From assembly GCA_029863035.1 (NCBI GenBank), contig JAOTWH010000081.1, positions 1 through 9,133 on the forward strand: 9,133 bases of DNA, read 5' to 3'. The notes beneath the pieces were generated by a model. It saw only the letters and a program-made list of their open reading frames with translations. It was not told the DNA's origin and searched no databases. Shown piece by piece: positions 1 through 6,771 of the stretch. Each line of letters begins with the position of its first letter. Position 1 is the stretch's first letter. Source of the DNA: Acidimicrobiia bacterium. GTDB lineage: Bacteria > Actinomycetota > Acidimicrobiia > UBA5794 > JAOTWH01. The translations under genes and the position numbers were made by a program.

Positions 1-164
1 CGGCGGTTGCGGTCGTTCGCACCTTGGTGGGAGCAACCGATCCGTCCCAAGCCGACCCGGGCACCCTGCGGGGAGACCTGGGATTGGCGGTCACCGAGAA
101 CTTGGTTCACGCTTCCGATTCCCTCGAGAGCGCGAAGAGGGAATTAGAGCTCTTCTTCGACTAG
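1..164 (+). CDS. ndk: Nucleoside diphosphate kinase, C-terminal part (5' end outside window)
   Basis: The window opens inside a reading frame whose first complete codon is at 3 and which ends with TAG at 162-164; 53 residues are visible. Ndk transfers the terminal phosphate from ATP to nucleoside diphosphates through a phospho-histidine, in the cytoplasm. The visible part contains the family's C-terminal signatures: [19 protein letters not shown] (the substrate-binding stretch usually written GxTxPxxAxPGTIRGDxG), then [16 protein letters not shown] and the terminal ELFFD. The catalytic His is encoded at 108-110. The motif reads HASDS rather than the more common HGSDS; the Ala form is also known, for example in archaeal enzymes, so activity is expected. 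In Actinomycetota ndk commonly lies just upstream of mreB, as here (114 nt gap). Identification is firm although about two thirds of the gene is missing. Confidence 0.95.
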   Translation, partial: AVAVVRTLVGATDPSQADPGTLRGDLGLAVTENLVHASDSLESAKRELELFFD

Positions 165-278
165 TCGCTTCGAGCCCCCCCTGCAACTCGGCTAGAGCGC
201 GAAATCCATCCTCGCCTGGGAGCCAGATCGGTTTCGCGACTACACTTGCTGGCTGGCGCAATTCTTTTAGGGGCCTTC
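165..278 (+). other. Intergenic region ndk-mreB, probable site of the mre operon promoter
   Basis: This 114 nt gap is the only sizeable non-coding interval before the tightly packed mre cluster, so a promoter for the cluster is expected here. A -10-like hexamer TACACT lies at 241-246, but no convincing -35 box is found 16-18 nt upstream. I see no clear intrinsic terminator for ndk, so read-through from ndk is also possible. The promoter assignment is an inference and weak. Confidence 0.3.
269..273 (+). promoter_or_regulatory. Shine-Dalgarno that fixes the mreB start
   Basis: AGGGG lies 5 nt before ATG 279. The in-frame TTG at 246 would add 11 residues (MLAGAILLGAF) with no homologous counterpart in MreB and no ribosome binding site, so ATG 279 is preferred. 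Confidence 0.7.
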
Positions 279-1310
279 ATGGTCGAGAGCGTTTTTTCCA
301 TCGCGGGCCGAGACATGGCCATCGACCTCGGAACGGCGAACACATTGGTGTACGTCCGAGGAATGGGCATCGTTTTGAACGAGCCGTCCGTGGTGGCCAT
401 AAATACACAGGACAACCGTCCGCTCGCTGTTGGCATGGAAGCCAAGCGGATGATCGGGCGTACTCCGTCATATATCCAGGCGATCCGTCCGCTGCGCGAC
501 GGAGTTATCGCCGACTTCGACATCACCGAAAAGATGCTCCGTTACTTCATCCAGAAGGTGCATCGTCGCCGCTGGGCCCGCCCTCGCATCGTCATCTGCG
601 TCCCCTCCGGCATAACCGGAGTGGAGCGCCGTGCGGTTGAAGAGGCGGCCTACCACGCCGGCGCTCGCAAGGCCTACACCATCGAGGAGCCTATGGCCGC
701 CGCCATCGGCGCCGGCCTTCCTGTGCATGAGCCGGCCGGCTCGATGGTGGTCGATGTCGGCGGTGGGACCACCGAGGTGGCCGTCATCTCATTGGGGGGC
801 ATCGTCACCTCTCGTTCCATTCGCATCGGCGGCGATGAGCTCGACGAAGCCATCATCACGTGGGTCAAGAAGGAATACAACGTCATGCTCGGCGAGCGCA
901 CAGCAGAGCAGGTGAAGATGGCCATCGGGTCGGCTTGGCCCTATCCAGACGAACCGGCAGCCGAGGTCAGGGGGAGGGACCTGGTCTCCGGTCTTCCCAA
1001 GACGATGATCCTTTCCAGCGCCGAGCTGAGAGAAGCTATCGAAGAGCCGCTCCAGGCGGTCGTCGATGCCGTCAAGTACACACTGGACAAAACGCCGCCG
1101 GAGCTCGCCGCCGACATCATTGAGCGCGGCATCGTGGTTACCGGCGGAGGCGCGTTGCTACGAGGCTTGGGCCTTCGTCTCGCCAACGAGACAGGAATGC
1201 CAATTGTCATCGCAGATCGTCCCCTGCAATCGGTTGTGCTCGGATCGGGTCAGTGCCTTGAGGAGTTCGATGTGCTTCAGGGCGTGCTCGTCTCGAGCGG
1301 TCGGCCTTAA
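279..1310 (+). CDS. mreB: Rod shape-determining protein MreB (bacterial actin)
   Basis: MreB is an actin-fold ATPase that polymerises as antiparallel double filaments on the inner face of the membrane and directs the elongation machinery. The 343-residue product has normal family length. The start at 279 is chosen for its AGGGG ribosome binding site. Visible motifs in order: a short hydrophobic N-terminal segment (MVESVFSIAGRD) that may aid membrane contact; phosphate-1 DLGTANT at residues 16-22; IRPLRDGVIADF at about 69-80; VCVPSGITGVERRA; the IEEP motif with E136/E137 (catalytic Glu region); phosphate-2 VVDVGGGTTEVAV near 157-169; RIGGDELDEAI; and the adenosine-binding VVTGGGALLRG near 286-296. 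All nucleotide-binding elements appear intact. It is the first gene of the mreBCD-mrdA-rodA cluster, with 27 nt to mreC. Assignment to MreB rather than Mbl or FtsA rests on the close match to B. subtilis-type MreB and on context. Confidence 0.98.
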   Translation: MVESVFSIAGRDMAIDLGTANTLVYVRGMGIVLNEPSVVAINTQDNRPLAVGMEAKRMIGRTPSYIQAIRPLRDGVIADFDITEKMLRYFIQKVHRRRWARPRIVICVPSGITGVERRAVEEAAYHAGARKAYTIEEPMAAAIGAGLPVHEPAGSMVVDVGGGTTEVAVISLGGIVTSRSIRIGGDELDEAIITWVKKEYNVMLGERTAEQVKMAIGSAWPYPDEPAAEVRGRDLVSGLPKTMILSSAELREAIEEPLQAVVDAVKYTLDKTPPELAADIIERGIVVTGGGALLRGLGLRLANETGMPIVIADRPLQSVVLGSGQCLEEFDVLQGVLVSSGRP

Positions 1311-1337
1311 TCCGATCGCCCCTCCGGTCACCCGACC

Positions 1338-2231
1338 ATGCTGAGGAGCCGGCCCGATCGAACAACCACCCTGTTCATCACGCTGGTGGTGTTCTCTTTC
1401 ATGCTGACCACCTACGACGTTCAGACTGCCCAGGTGGGCAGTTTCGGTAGTGCCCTTCGCACCGGCGCAGAGTTCGTGTTCAGCCCGGTGCAGAAGGCCG
1501 CTTCTGCCGTGACCAGGCCGGTGGTGGGGTTCCTGGACGGGGTTGCCAACCTCGCCAGTCTGCGAGACGAGAACGACCAACTGCGCGACCAGGTCGCCAG
1601 CCTCGAGCAGGAATTGGCCGACACCGAATCTCTGCGGGCCGAGCTCGACGCCCTGCAGAGGCTGAACAACATCGTGGGTCCGGCCGGCATCGACACGGTC
1701 ACGGCAAGGATCTTCGCCGTTGCGCCGTCGGGATTCGATCACGTGCGCGGCATCGATCGAGGCAGCAGCGACGGAATCGGCGTCGGCATGCCGGTGGTCG
1801 ACGAGAGCGGACTGATCGGACGGGTCGATGCCGTCTTCGCCGACTCGGCCCGAGTGCGTCTGATCACCGATCCCACCGTGCGGGTTGGGGTGCGCGTACT
1901 GCGTACCAACGAGACGGGATGGGTTTCGGGCAGGGGCTCCGGCCCGTTGGTGCTTGAGATGTTCGAAGCCACCCAGGCCGTTGCCGAAGGCGACCGGGTG
2001 GTGACGGAGGGAGGCCGCTTCCCAGCCGGGCTCATCGTTGGCACGGTGAATGAAGGAGCCCGCTCGGACGCCGGATTCGCGCTGCGGACAACTGTGGACA
2101 CCATCGTCGTGTTCAGCCGACTCGATTTCGTCAACGTTCTTATCACGACCAGCGAGGACGAGCTGACAGATGTGCCGGGGGACGACGGCCCGCCGGTTCT
2201 CGATGAGGCGCCTCCGCAAGGGTCGCCATGA
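1338..2231 (+). CDS. mreC: Rod shape-determining protein MreC
   Basis: MreC is a bitopic membrane protein whose extracytoplasmic part binds and activates PBP2 and links it to MreB/MreD. The 297-residue product shows the expected layout: a short Arg-rich cytoplasmic N-terminus (1-9), one transmembrane helix (about 10-26), a coiled coil (about 72-112, LASLRDENDQLRDQVASLEQ and following heptads) used for dimerisation, then the two beta-barrel MreC domain (about 115-272) with typical stretches such as MPVVDESGLIGRV and FPAGLIVGTV. The last 25 residues are acidic and proline-rich (DELTDVPGDDGPPVLDEAPP) and probably disordered. No Shine-Dalgarno is evident in the 27 nt before ATG 1338, but the next Met would remove most of the membrane helix, so this start is kept. 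Its stop overlaps the mreD start (ATGA at 2228-2231). Confidence 0.96.
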   Translation: MLRSRPDRTTTLFITLVVFSFMLTTYDVQTAQVGSFGSALRTGAEFVFSPVQKAASAVTRPVVGFLDGVANLASLRDENDQLRDQVASLEQELADTESLRAELDALQRLNNIVGPAGIDTVTARIFAVAPSGFDHVRGIDRGSSDGIGVGMPVVDESGLIGRVDAVFADSARVRLITDPTVRVGVRVLRTNETGWVSGRGSGPLVLEMFEATQAVAEGDRVVTEGGRFPAGLIVGTVNEGARSDAGFALRTTVDTIVVFSRLDFVNVLITTSEDELTDVPGDDGPPVLDEAPPQGSP

Positions 2232-2740
2232 CCACCGGTCGCATGCTCGGGGCATTGTTGCTGGTAGTTGGTGCAGTCATTCTGCAGACGACCTTGTTCG
2301 TTTCGACTCGCCCGTTCGGAGCCGCCCCCGACCTCATCGTGCTGGCTGTCTTCGGGCTGCTCCGTTTCATGCCGGCCGAGCCAGGAATCTTTCTTGGCTT
2401 CACCGGTGGGCTGCTGGCAGACCTGCTGGGTGGCTCCCCCCTTGGGATGTGGGCGCTTTCGTTGACTGTGGTTGCTTATCTCGTCATCAGGTTGCGCGAC
2501 CGAGCACAGGACTCATATGGCCTCGCCATCGTTGGCGTGTTCGCTTTCACTTTCGTCGCCCAGAGCCTCTATGTGCTCTTGGGGACGCTGTTCGGTCAAC
2601 AACCTCTCAAAGATCCCGGCGTGGCCAGGATCGTGATCCTTACGGCCTTATTCACCGCCGTTCTTGCGATGGCGGTGCTGCCGGTGGGCTCGTGGTTGGC
2701 GCGCGAGACAAGGGGCCGTCGCTCGAGGGTGTTGGTATGA
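2228..2740 (+). CDS. mreD: Rod shape-determining protein MreD
   Basis: MreD is a small polytopic inner-membrane subunit of the elongasome that contacts MreC. The 170-residue product is strongly hydrophobic, with segments at about 5-25, 33-47, 53-69, 72-89, 98-121 and 132-157, and ends in a basic cytoplasmic tail (RETRGRRSR). The family-typical stretch GFTGGLLADLLGGSPLGMWA (residues 57-76) carries the conserved Gly-Leu-x-x-Asp and Pro-Leu-Gly elements. A possible ribosome binding site AAGGG at 2218-2222 lies inside the end of mreC, 5 nt before the ATG. The start overlaps the mreC stop by 4 nt and the stop overlaps the mrdA start by 4 nt, which suggests translational coupling. MreD is poorly conserved in sequence, so position between mreC and mrdA adds much of the certainty. 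Confidence 0.94.
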   Translation: MTTGRMLGALLLVVGAVILQTTLFVSTRPFGAAPDLIVLAVFGLLRFMPAEPGIFLGFTGGLLADLLGGSPLGMWALSLTVVAYLVIRLRDRAQDSYGLAIVGVFAFTFVAQSLYVLLGTLFGQQPLKDPGVARIVILTALFTAVLAMAVLPVGSWLARETRGRRSRVLV

Positions 2741-4677
2741 AGCCCGGCTGGAGGTTGGCGGTTCTGGGTTTGGTGTTCGGCGCCCTCTTCTCGGTGCTCA
2801 CGCTGCGCCTGTGGTACCTGCAGGTGACCGAGGCAGCCACTCTCGAGGTTCAGGCCGAGCGTCAGCAGATCCGGCTAGTCACCTCTCTTGCCCCGCGAGG
2901 CGAGATCCTCGATCGTGACGGCAGACTGCTGGCGGGCAGCCGGTCCTCGCTCTCGTTGGTTGTTGACACGCAACTGCTTCCAGAAGACCGGCTCGATGAG
3001 GTGATCCAGGCGGTAGCGACGCTGCTGGACCTGGCTCCCGTTGAGGTGCGGGCCCGGCTCAACGACGCAGCCCGCGGCGCCCTGGCGCCGATCGCCACCG
3101 ACATCGATGCGAAGTCAGCGTTGTTCATCATGGAGCACGGAGAGGATTTCCCTGGGCTCCGGGTGGAACGAGTGCCGGTGCGCACCTACCCGGCAGGCGA
3201 GAGCGCTGCCCACGTCGTCGGCTATATCGGCCGTCCCAACGATGCCGACCTAGAGCTTCCGGGGGTTGAACCTGGTGACGCGGTCGGCAAATTCGGAGTC
3301 GAGAAGGCCTACGAGGTCTGGCTGCGTGGCACCCCCGGGCTTACCAAATACGGGGTAAATGCCGAGGCCGAGATCCTCAGCATCAACGGTGAGCAACCTC
3401 CCGAACCGGGCGGATCGGTACGCACCACCATCGATCTCGAGTTCCAAGCCGTGCTGGAGAATGCGCTCGTTGACGGCATCAAATTGGCCAGATCGGAAGA
3501 GACCAGGCCCGAGGTCCGCGATGCGATAAGAGCATCGGGCGTTGTGCTCGACGTCACGGACGGCTCGATTCTTGCCATGGCGTCGGCGCCCTCGTTCGAT
3601 CCTTCGATATTCGTCGGCGGGTTGACGCAGGCGGAATGGACCGCCCTCCAGGACAAGGGAGCCTTCAACAACTTCGTCATTCAGGGGACCTACCCCCCGG
3701 CATCCACGTTCAAAGTGGTGGGCTACGCGATGGCGCTGGAGGAGGGCGTCTACCCCCAGGCCGAGGTCGAGCAGGCTGCGCTACAGGCCGACAGCGACGG
3801 CTACTTCTGTAGTGGACAGCTCGAATTCCAATTCAACGATGGCAGCCCCAACGTCTTCAACGACTGGAAAGCGGATGGCCACGGGACAGTCAATCTGCAC
3901 GGCGCGCTGCAACAGTCTTGCGACCTCTACTTCTGGGAGCTAGCGCTGCGGGTCTGGCGCGCAGAAGCGGACGAGTTCGATGAGGATCTCATCCAGCAGT
4001 GGGCCCGCAGACTTGGCTTTGGCGAACGCTCGGGAATCGATCTTCCCTTTGAGCAACAAGGCCTGATCCCAGATCGTGAATGGTTCAATCGCACCCAGCA
4101 GGAGACACCAGGGCGGGTACGCCAGGAGGGAGCGTGGTCGGGCGGAGACGTCATGAACATTGTGTTGGGCCAGGGTGCCGTGACCGCCACGCCGCTTCAG
4201 GTGGCCAATGCCTATGCGGCCTTGGTCAACGGAGGGACCCTGTGGGAGCCCAGGGTGGTGACGGACATTTTGGACCGTGATGGTGTGGTCATCTTCGAGA
4301 ACCCGGCCAAGCCGATCCGCCAGATCGAGCTGGATCCCCAAACCGCCTTGCTGCTTCGGGCTGACCTGCGCCAGGTGGTTAACGGACCGGCGGGAACGGC
4401 CAGGGCGGCATTTGTCGGCTTCGGTGCCAAGGCCACTCAGATAGGCGGCAAGACGGGGACCGCCGAGGTAAAGAAAGGCGCCACTTCGGCAGAGGACATC
4501 GATACCGCCTGGTTCATTGGCGTCACCCCGATCGATGATCCCAGGTACGTGGTGGCTGTTGTAGTGGAGCAAGGTGGTAGCGGGGGCCGCATAGCGGCAC
4601 CGACCGCAGCCCAGGTGTTGAAGGTGCTGGTTGGGGAGGCCCCGGGTGAGGTCACTGCCGGCGAGGACACCGACTGA
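2737..4677 (+). CDS. mrdA: Penicillin-binding protein 2, elongation-specific DD-transpeptidase
   Basis: PBP2 cross-links lateral-wall peptidoglycan on the outside of the membrane and works as a pair with RodA. The 646-residue class B PBP has one transmembrane anchor (about 6-24), a pedestal/dimerisation domain starting with LAPRGEILDRDGRLLAG (R54-G55), and a C-terminal transpeptidase domain with all three active-site motifs: S323-T-F-K326, S394-C-D396 and K572-T-G-T. DWKADGHG (D376, H382) followed by C395 matches in spacing the zinc-binding residues described for Acinetobacter PBP2. ATG 2737 is preceded by GAGGG at 2725-2729 and overlaps the mreD stop by 4 nt. The frame is open upstream to 2170, but that extension runs through mreD, is not PBP-like, and would place sequence before the membrane anchor. 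The TGA overlaps the rodA start by 1 nt. Context and the RodA pairing favour PBP2 over FtsI. Confidence 0.97.
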   Translation: MKPGWRLAVLGLVFGALFSVLTLRLWYLQVTEAATLEVQAERQQIRLVTSLAPRGEILDRDGRLLAGSRSSLSLVVDTQLLPEDRLDEVIQAVATLLDLAPVEVRARLNDAARGALAPIATDIDAKSALFIMEHGEDFPGLRVERVPVRTYPAGESAAHVVGYIGRPNDADLELPGVEPGDAVGKFGVEKAYEVWLRGTPGLTKYGVNAEAEILSINGEQPPEPGGSVRTTIDLEFQAVLENALVDGIKLARSEETRPEVRDAIRASGVVLDVTDGSILAMASAPSFDPSIFVGGLTQAEWTALQDKGAFNNFVIQGTYPPASTFKVVGYAMALEEGVYPQAEVEQAALQADSDGYFCSGQLEFQFNDGSPNVFNDWKADGHGTVNLHGALQQSCDLYFWELALRVWRAEADEFDEDLIQQWARRLGFGERSGIDLPFEQQGLIPDREWFNRTQQETPGRVRQEGAWSGGDVMNIVLGQGAVTATPLQVANAYAALVNGGTLWEPRVVTDILDRDGVVIFENPAKPIRQIELDPQTALLLRADLRQVVNGPAGTARAAFVGFGAKATQIGGKTGTAEVKKGATSAEDIDTAWFIGVTPIDDPRYVVAVVVEQGGSGGRIAAPTAAQVLKVLVGEAPGEVTAGEDTD

Positions 4678-5843
4678 TGGATCTCTCGGCACGCGCCCCG
4701 CTTTCCCTCGATCGTGACCTCCATTCACGTCCCGATGCCCTTCTCATCATTCCCGTGCTGGCCCTGTCGGCATTGGGCGCCTTGATGATCTTCAGTGCGT
4801 CGGCTCCGCGCCTGGAGGAGCTAGGCATCTCTCCAACGTCCTCGCTGGAGCGACAGCTCGTCTTCATGGTGCTCGGTGCCTTGGCGTTCATAGCCATATC
4901 GGGGATGAGCGAGCGATCGCTACGAGGGGCGGCGCCCTACGTCTTTGTTTTCGTGCTTGTGATGCTCGCTGCGGTGTTCGTAATCGGTGACATCCGGGCC
5001 GGCGCCCAGCGTTGGATCGCTCTCGGTTCGTTCCAAATCCAGCCATCGGAGCTGGCTAAACCCGCCGTGATATTGGCGCTGGCTGCTGTTCTGGCTCCAA
5101 CAGAAGAAGATGATCTCACCTGGGCAAGGATCTTGCGAGCAGTGGCGCTAGCGGCGGTGCCGATGCTCCTCATCGTCACTCAACCTGACCTGGGAACTGG
5201 GCTGGTCATGGCTTTCGTGGCCGTTGTGATGCTATTCGTCGCCGGGATTCCGCTGCGCCGCTTCCTGGCACTGGCAGTAGCTGGAACCGTGGGGATGGCG
5301 GCAGCACTTCAGCTCGGACTCTTTCAATTCCAGCAGTACCAGCTCGATCGACTGACCGCGTTCCTCGACCAGGGCTCCGATTTGGCCACGGTCAACTACA
5401 ACCTCTTCCAATCTCGCCTCACAATTGGCAGTGGCGGGCTATTCGGCAAGGGCTTGTTCGAAGGGACCCAAACCAACCTCTCCTTCGTACCTTCCCAGTC
5501 GACCGACTTCATCTTCACCGCGGTTGGCGAGCAGCTCGGGTTCATCGGCGGCGCCATCGTCATCTTCCTATACGCCTTCATCGTGTGGCGGCTATTGGCC
5601 ATTGCCGCCAGTGCCAACGATCGCTTCGGCCGCTTGGCGGTATCTGGTGTGGCGGCGCTCATCGCATTCCACGCCATCATCAACGTCGGCATGACCCTCG
5701 GCATCATGCCCGTCACCGGTTTGCCACTTCCCTTCATGAGCCAGGGAGGTTCGGCCTATTTGGCCATGGGCATATCGCTGGCAATCGCCCACGTGGTCGC
5801 GCTTCATCGCTCACCGGTGCCGGGGGAGCGTCGGCTTCTCTGA
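4677..5843 (+). CDS. rodA: RodA, SEDS peptidoglycan glycosyltransferase
   Basis: RodA polymerises lipid II into glycan strands at the membrane, in complex with PBP2. The 388-residue product has about ten hydrophobic segments and SEDS hallmarks: AQRWIALGSFQIQPSELAKP (residues 110-129, with W113), QPDLGTG (169-175), DRLTAFLD (224-231), NLFQSRLTIGSGGLFGKGL (242-260), the catalytic-type Asp D277 in STDFIFTAVGEQLGF, and GIMPVTGLPLPFMSQGGSA (342-360). The loop before D277 reads VPSQSTDF, where many homologues have Glu two residues after the Pro-containing turn (PExxTDF); I do not know how common the Ser variant is. ATG 4677 shares its A with the TGA of mrdA, and a GAGGA at 4663-4667 lies 9 nt upstream. 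It is the last gene of the elongasome cluster and is followed by a repeat/hairpin region. RodA rather than FtsW is favoured by position after mrdA. Confidence 0.97.
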   Translation: MDLSARAPLSLDRDLHSRPDALLIIPVLALSALGALMIFSASAPRLEELGISPTSSLERQLVFMVLGALAFIAISGMSERSLRGAAPYVFVFVLVMLAAVFVIGDIRAGAQRWIALGSFQIQPSELAKPAVILALAAVLAPTEEDDLTWARILRAVALAAVPMLLIVTQPDLGTGLVMAFVAVVMLFVAGIPLRRFLALAVAGTVGMAAALQLGLFQFQQYQLDRLTAFLDQGSDLATVNYNLFQSRLTIGSGGLFGKGLFEGTQTNLSFVPSQSTDFIFTAVGEQLGFIGGAIVIFLYAFIVWRLLAIAASANDRFGRLAVSGVAALIAFHAIINVGMTLGIMPVTGLPLPFMSQGGSAYLAMGISLAIAHVVALHRSPVPGERRLL

Positions 5844-5848
5844 AGCCT

Positions 5849-5908
5849 CTCGTTTCTCGTTTCTCGTTTCTCGTTTCTCGTAACTAGTAACTAGTAACGA
5901 GTAACGAG
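5849..5908. repeat. Heptamer tandem array forming an imperfect inverted repeat
   Basis: Directly after the rodA stop, eight contiguous 7-bp units run from 5853 to 5908: four TTTCTCG (5853-5880), two TAACTAG (5881-5894) and two TAACGAG (5895-5908). A degenerate ninth unit (CCTCTCG) precedes them. The two halves face each other: the arm 5849-5876 pairs with 5881-5908 at 22 of 28 positions around the 4-nt centre CTCG, and the outer 14 nt pair at 12 of 14. The unit length is not a multiple of three, and the second half puts TAA/TAG stops in all three forward frames. Heptameric tandem repeats are known in other bacteria (for example the STRR repeats of cyanobacteria); relation to those is not implied. 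Function is unknown: terminator-like structure, mRNA stabiliser, or a slippage-prone relic. Confidence 0.85.
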
Positions 5909-5912
5909 CTAC

Positions 5913-5929
5913 GCCCAGCGGAGCTGGGC
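5913..5929 (+). terminator. Perfect 7-bp GC hairpin between rodA and tdk
   Basis: GCCCAGC (5913-5919), loop GGA (5920-5922) and GCTGGGC (5923-5929) form a perfect stem. A competing hairpin GAGC-TGG-GCTC lies at 5921-5931. No T-tract follows (the downstream sequence is TCACTACGCTC then seven C), so it is not a canonical intrinsic terminator. It may attenuate transcription, block 3' decay of the rodA message or affect tdk translation, since its 3' edge is 18 nt before the tdk ATG. The hairpin is seen directly; the role is inferred. Confidence 0.4.
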
Positions 5930-5947
5930 TCACTACGCTCCCCCCCG

Positions 5948-6538
5948 ATGCATCGGCGTGGTGAAGAAGGATGGATTGAGGTCATCTGTGGCCCCATGTT
6001 CTCCGGCAAGAGCGAAGAGCTGATTCGTCGCATCACTCGCTATCACATCGCCCGGCTCCCGGCTCAGACCTTCAAGCCGGTCCTCGATACCCGCTACGCC
6101 GATGACGAAGTCGTATCGCACAGCTCGCTCTCGGTGGCTGCCGAACCCGTTGCCAACGCCAAAGACCTGCTGTCAGCCGTGGAGGACCGCACGGTGGTCG
6201 TCGGCATAGACGAGGCCCAGTTCTTCGACGACAGTCTGGTTTCTGTGGCGGAAACGCTTGCCGCCACTGGCAAATTCATCATCCTGGCGGGGCTCGACCT
6301 GGACTACCTGGCGAGGCCCTTCGAGCCGGTGCCAACGTTGATGACCCGTGCCGAGTACGTCACCAAGATGTTGGCTGTGTGCCATCGCTGCGGCGGCCCT
6401 GGCATGTTCACGCAGCGGGTCATCCGCTCGGACGACCTGGTGGTGCTGGGGGCCACCGATGCCTACGAGGCACGCTGTCGTCGCTGCTACAACCCATACG
6501 AGCCGTCTCAGGAACAACTGGAGATCGACGGGGGTTGA
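5948..6538 (+). CDS. tdk: Thymidine kinase, type II (TK1-like)
   Basis: Tdk phosphorylates thymidine (and deoxyuridine) to the monophosphate with ATP in the pyrimidine salvage pathway. The 196-residue product has usual family length. Visible motifs: P-loop GPMFSGKSEELIRR (residues 15-28, K21-S22), FKPVLDTRY (42-50), SHSS (57-60), GIDEAQFF (86-93, with E89 as the expected catalytic base), the LAGLDLDYLARPFEPVP stretch (113-129), and a structural zinc site of four Cys (C145, C148, C177, C180) bracketing the substrate-binding lasso. ATG 5948 is the only standard start before the P-loop; the in-frame stop TAA at 5888 lies in the heptamer array. There is no Shine-Dalgarno: the preceding bases are a run of seven C followed by G. 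Its position between the elongasome genes and the RNase E/G-rplU group is not what I would expect for this cluster and may reflect insertion. Confidence 0.96.
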   Translation: MHRRGEEGWIEVICGPMFSGKSEELIRRITRYHIARLPAQTFKPVLDTRYADDEVVSHSSLSVAAEPVANAKDLLSAVEDRTVVVGIDEAQFFDDSLVSVAETLAATGKFIILAGLDLDYLARPFEPVPTLMTRAEYVTKMLAVCHRCGGPGMFTQRVIRSDDLVVLGATDAYEARCRRCYNPYEPSQEQLEIDGG

Positions 6539-6551
6539 GCCGATAGAAGTA

Positions 6552-6576
6552 CCAGCCTTCGTGTTACGATGGCTGG
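6552..6576. promoter_or_regulatory. Inverted repeat over a candidate promoter -10 (operator or hairpin)
   Basis: CCAGCCTTCGT and ACGATGGCTGG are reverse complements except for one position and are separated by GTT. The repeat starts 13 nt after the tdk stop and covers the candidate extended -10 element. It could be a binding site for a regulator, a transcript hairpin, or a tdk terminator lacking a T-tract. The symmetry is certain; the function is not. Confidence 0.5.
6562..6570 (+). promoter_or_regulatory. Candidate extended -10 promoter for the RNase E/G gene
   Basis: TGTTACGAT fits the extended -10 pattern TGnTAnnnT with hexamer TACGAT at 6565-6570. No good -35 is present at 16-18 nt. A start near 6577 would give a leader of about 200 nt before the RNase start. 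Confidence 0.35.
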
Positions 6577-6766
6577 CGGACGTTGATCGTCCCCGACCTC
6601 GAACCTGGATGGAGCATCTAGTGGCGCACGCCACCCTCTTTACTCACTCCGTGCGGCGGACAACTGCGGACTCCTCGAGAGTCCCTCGGTTGCATCCTCT
6701 CTTGCCGCCATCGAGCGCTGGGGCACAACGCCTCAAACCCACATCAAGCGGCCAGGAAGCCGTAAT

Positions 6767-6771
6767 AGGAG
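6767..6771 (+). promoter_or_regulatory. Shine-Dalgarno fixing the RNase E/G start
   Basis: AGGAG lies 6 nt before ATG 6778. It supports the long form of the protein with its basic N-terminal extension over a start at Met89 (7042), which lacks a comparable site. Confidence 0.75.

Noticed and set aside
1158..2255. Long open frame of 365 codons on the minus strand across mreB end and mreC
   Set aside because: It lies antisense to clear MreB and MreC coding sequence. Its translation is rich in His, Arg and Gly with no recognisable domain, as expected from GC-rich antisense frames.
2170..2736. Upstream extension of the PBP2 reading frame
   Set aside because: It overlaps all of mreD in another frame, is not PBP-like, and would precede the membrane anchor. 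ATG 2737 has a ribosome binding site and the usual 4-nt overlap.
3940..4728. Minus-strand open frame of 262 codons opposite mrdA
   Set aside because: It is fully antisense to the PBP2 transpeptidase domain, has no family features, and no ribosome binding site was evident.
5849..5908. CRISPR array
   Set aside because: The units are only 7 bp, contiguous and without spacers.
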